NCBI GenBank assembly: GCA_030040115.1
Contig: JASHUH010000055.1
Coordinates: 1 to 6,030, forward strand
Origin: Acidobacteriaceae bacterium
GTDB lineage: Bacteria > Acidobacteriota > Terriglobia > Terriglobales > Acidobacteriaceae
Direction: 5' to 3'
Length of the DNA stretch: 6,030 nt
In this document: piece after piece, positions 4,410 to 6,030 of the stretch
Numbering within the stretch: position 1 is the stretch's first letter
Layout: every line of letters starts with the position of its first letter
Program-made: the position numbers and the translations under genes
Notes under the pieces: generated by a model
The model's database searches: none
Told to the model about the DNA's origin: nothing
The model's input: only the letters and a program-made list of their open reading frames with translations

Positions 4410-6030
4410 ATGACCAGGCCGATTTTGCTCGCGGTCGACGACGATCTGAGCGTCCTTGAGGCGGTGGTGCAGGACCTGCGCCGGGAATACGGAAATGTGT
4501 ACCGCGTTCTGCGCGCCGCCAGCGGCCAAGCCGCGCTGGATACGTTAAGCCAGCTCAAAACGCGCCAGGAGCCGGTGGCGCTTCTCATCAGCGATCAGCG
4601 CATGCCTGGCGTCACCGGAGTTGAGTTCCTCGAACGCGCCCGCGCCCTCTATCCCGACGCACGCCGTGTGCTCCTGACCGCATACGCTGACACCGAGGCG
4701 GCCATCCGGGCCATCAACTCCGCCCGCATCCACTATTACCTGAATAAGCCATGGGATCCGCCCGAGGAAAAACTCTATCCCGTCATCGCCGATCTGCTCG
4801 ACGATTGGCAGGCCGGCTACCGGCCCCCATTCGAGGGATTGCGCGTCATTGGCCACCGCTGGTCTCTCAAGGATCACAAGGTCCGCAATTTCCTCTCCCG
4901 GAACCACGTGCCTTACCGCTGGTTCGACGTCGCCGGGGATCCCGAGGTGGTGCAACAGTTGACCGACCGCCAAATGGATCCTGAACGCTTGCCCGTGGTC
5001 ATTTTCCCCGACGGAAGCGCTCTGATCGACCCCGAGCCCGACGCCCTGGCCGCGCGTGTGGGCTTGAAGATCCAGGCCGCTCAGGACTTCTATGATCTGG
5101 TTGTCATCGGCGCCGGCCCAGCCGGCCTGGCGGCCGCCGTCTACGGCGCCAGCGAAGGCTTGGGCACATTGGTCGTCGAACCTGAAGCCCCCGGCGGACA
5201 GGCCGGCTCGACGTCGAAAATCGAGAATTATCTTGGCTTTCCTTCCGGCCTCACGGGCGCCGAACTGGGCCGCCGCGCCCACACGCAAGCCTCGCGCTTT
5301 GGGGCCGAGTTCGTCGTGCAGCGAGCCGTCGGCTTGCGCGTCGACGGCCAATACCGGTTTGTCCAGCTAGCCGACGGGCGCGAGATCTCCAGCCACGCCG
5401 TGCTCCTGGCCCCAGGCGTCCAGTACCGCAAGCTCGAGGTCCCCGGCGCGGACAGGTTGACCGGCCGCGGCTTTTACTACGGCGCCGCACTGGTTGAAGC
5501 TGTGGCTTGCAAAGGAGAAGATGTTTTCGTGGTTGGAGGAGCCAATTCCGCGGGTCAAGGGGCCTTGCATTTCGCCAAATTTGCCCGCCACGTAACAATG
5601 TTGGTGCGCGGAGAGGGACTTTCCGCCACCATGTCGAAATATTTGATCGATGAAATCTCCCGAACATCGAATATTACGTTAGAGGCGAGCACGCAAGTGC
5701 TCGAAGCCCTCGGCGAAGAACGCCTGGAGGCCATCAAGGTGCGTGGGCCGGAAGGGGAGCGATGCCTGCCAGCCACGTCGGTGTTCGTTTTCATCGGCGC
5801 CGCGCCCGGAACTGCGTGGCTGCCGGCATGCGTCTTGCGCGATGAGAAGGGATTTTTGCTCGCCGGGCCAGACCTGCGGACCGATGGCAAACTGCCCGAA
5901 GTCTGGCGTGAGCCCCGCGAGCCGTTCCTGCTCGAAAGCAGCGTGCCGGGCATCTTCGTGGCCGGTGACGTCAGGCACGGTTCGGTGAAGCGCGTAGCTT
6001 CGGCTGTGGGCGAGGGTTCTATCGCGGTGC
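4410..6030 (+). CDS. Fused response regulator receiver / thioredoxin-reductase-like FAD oxidoreductase, 3' partial
   Basis: The frame is open from ATG 4410 (preceded by an in-frame TGA at 4401) to the window edge: 540 visible residues, probably 10-25 missing. Residues 1-133 form a complete receiver domain with D10/D11/D12, phosphoacceptor D62 in SDQRMPG, T90 and K113. Residues about 141-222 resemble the glutaredoxin-like linker of such fusions (RNFLSRNHVPYRWFDV) but contain no cysteine. From about 228 comes a two-dinucleotide-domain flavoprotein of the thioredoxin reductase type: GAGPAG at 234-239, E257, GGQAG at 262-266, IENYLGFP at 271-278, second Rossmann GGANSAGQ at 376-383, and the FAD-binding PGIFVAGDVR at 513-522. 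The redox CxxC is replaced (Y-G358-A-A-L361), only three isolated cysteines exist (367, 452, 474), and the NADPH-type HRRxxxR is not conserved (LVRGEGL). Databases name such proteins fused response regulator/thioredoxin-disulfide reductase, but disulfide reductase activity is doubtful. The kinase and substrate are unknown. Confidence 0.92.
   Translation, partial: MTRPILLAVDDDLSVLEAVVQDLRREYGNVYRVLRAASGQAALDTLSQLKTRQEPVALLISDQRMPGVTGVEFLERARALYPDARRVLLTAYADTEAAIRAINSARIHYYLNKPWDPPEEKLYPVIADLLDDWQAGYRPPFEGLRVIGHRWSLKDHKVRNFLSRNHVPYRWFDVAGDPEVVQQLTDRQMDPERLPVVIFPDGSALIDPEPDALAARVGLKIQAAQDFYDLVVIGAGPAGLAAAVYGASEGLGTLVVEPEAPGGQAGSTSKIENYLGFPSGLTGAELGRRAHTQASRFGAEFVVQRAVGLRVDGQYRFVQLADGREISSHAVLLAPGVQYRKLEVPGADRLTGRGFYYGAALVEAVACKGEDVFVVGGANSAGQGALHFAKFARHVTMLVRGEGLSATMSKYLIDEISRTSNITLEASTQVLEALGEERLEAIKVRGPEGERCLPATSVFVFIGAAPGTAWLPACVLRDEKGFLLAGPDLRTDGKLPEVWREPREPFLLESSVPGIFVAGDVRHGSVKRVASAVGEGSIAV

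Noticed and set aside
4160..4459. Plus-strand frame of 99 codons overlapping the fusion gene start
   Set aside because: It runs through the proposed promoter and inverted repeat, ends inside the receiver domain and shows no recognisable motif.
3998..4588. Minus-strand open frame of 196 codons across the divergent region
   Set aside because: Its first part lies over the receiver domain of the fusion gene, the product is low-complexity Arg/Ser-rich there, the intergenic part has only about 57% G/C at third positions (true genes here are much higher), and no start with a ribosome binding site is found.
4545..5351. Minus-strand open frame of 268 codons
   Set aside because: Antisense of the fusion gene in GC-rich DNA; the plus strand has unmistakable receiver and FAD motifs.

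Overview
The window is GC-rich bacterial chromosome holding five protein genes, two of them cut by the window edges. There is no tRNA, rRNA, insertion sequence or CRISPR array. The most likely source is an Acidobacteriota soil bacterium. This is an inference from three things: G+C-rich codons, a response regulator fused to a thioredoxin-reductase-like flavoprotein, and a GTACGGGC-type palindrome inserted in frame in a conserved gene. I recall all three from that phylum but cannot search to confirm.

Layout. Positions 1-1647 (+) are most of recN, the SMC-like DNA repair ATPase, lacking about 55 N-terminal residues. It carries an unusual G-rich, repeat-built in-frame insertion around 1028-1150. 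Forty-one bases later dapD (1689-2603, +) encodes tetrahydrodipicolinate N-succinyltransferase of lysine and peptidoglycan-precursor synthesis. Facing it, only 22 bases away and with no visible terminator, is thpR/ligT (2626-3198, -), an RNA 2',3'-cyclic phosphodiesterase. Upstream of thpR on the same strand is a NarL/LuxR-type regulator (3258-3938, -) whose receiver domain has lost the phosphoacceptor Asp and the conserved Lys. A 471-base divergent control region (3939-4409) separates it from the last gene (4410-6030, +, 3' end outside). That gene is a three-part protein: an intact receiver domain, a glutaredoxin-like domain without cysteines, and a thioredoxin-reductase-like FAD module without the CxxC.

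How the parts relate. recN and dapD are ordinary housekeeping genes that may be read through or separately promoted. The right half is more distinctive. Two signalling proteins sit back to back around one intergenic region: a DNA-binding regulator that probably does not use phosphorylation, and a phosphorylatable receiver tied to a redox-type flavoprotein that cannot do classical thiol chemistry. Three genes (dapD, thpR, the fusion) have TACACT, a -10-like hexamer, 8-14 bases before the start codon, which suggests leaderless or very short-leader transcripts. The NarL-type gene instead has a perfect TATAAT about 240 bases upstream and a good Shine-Dalgarno sequence, so it probably has a long leader.
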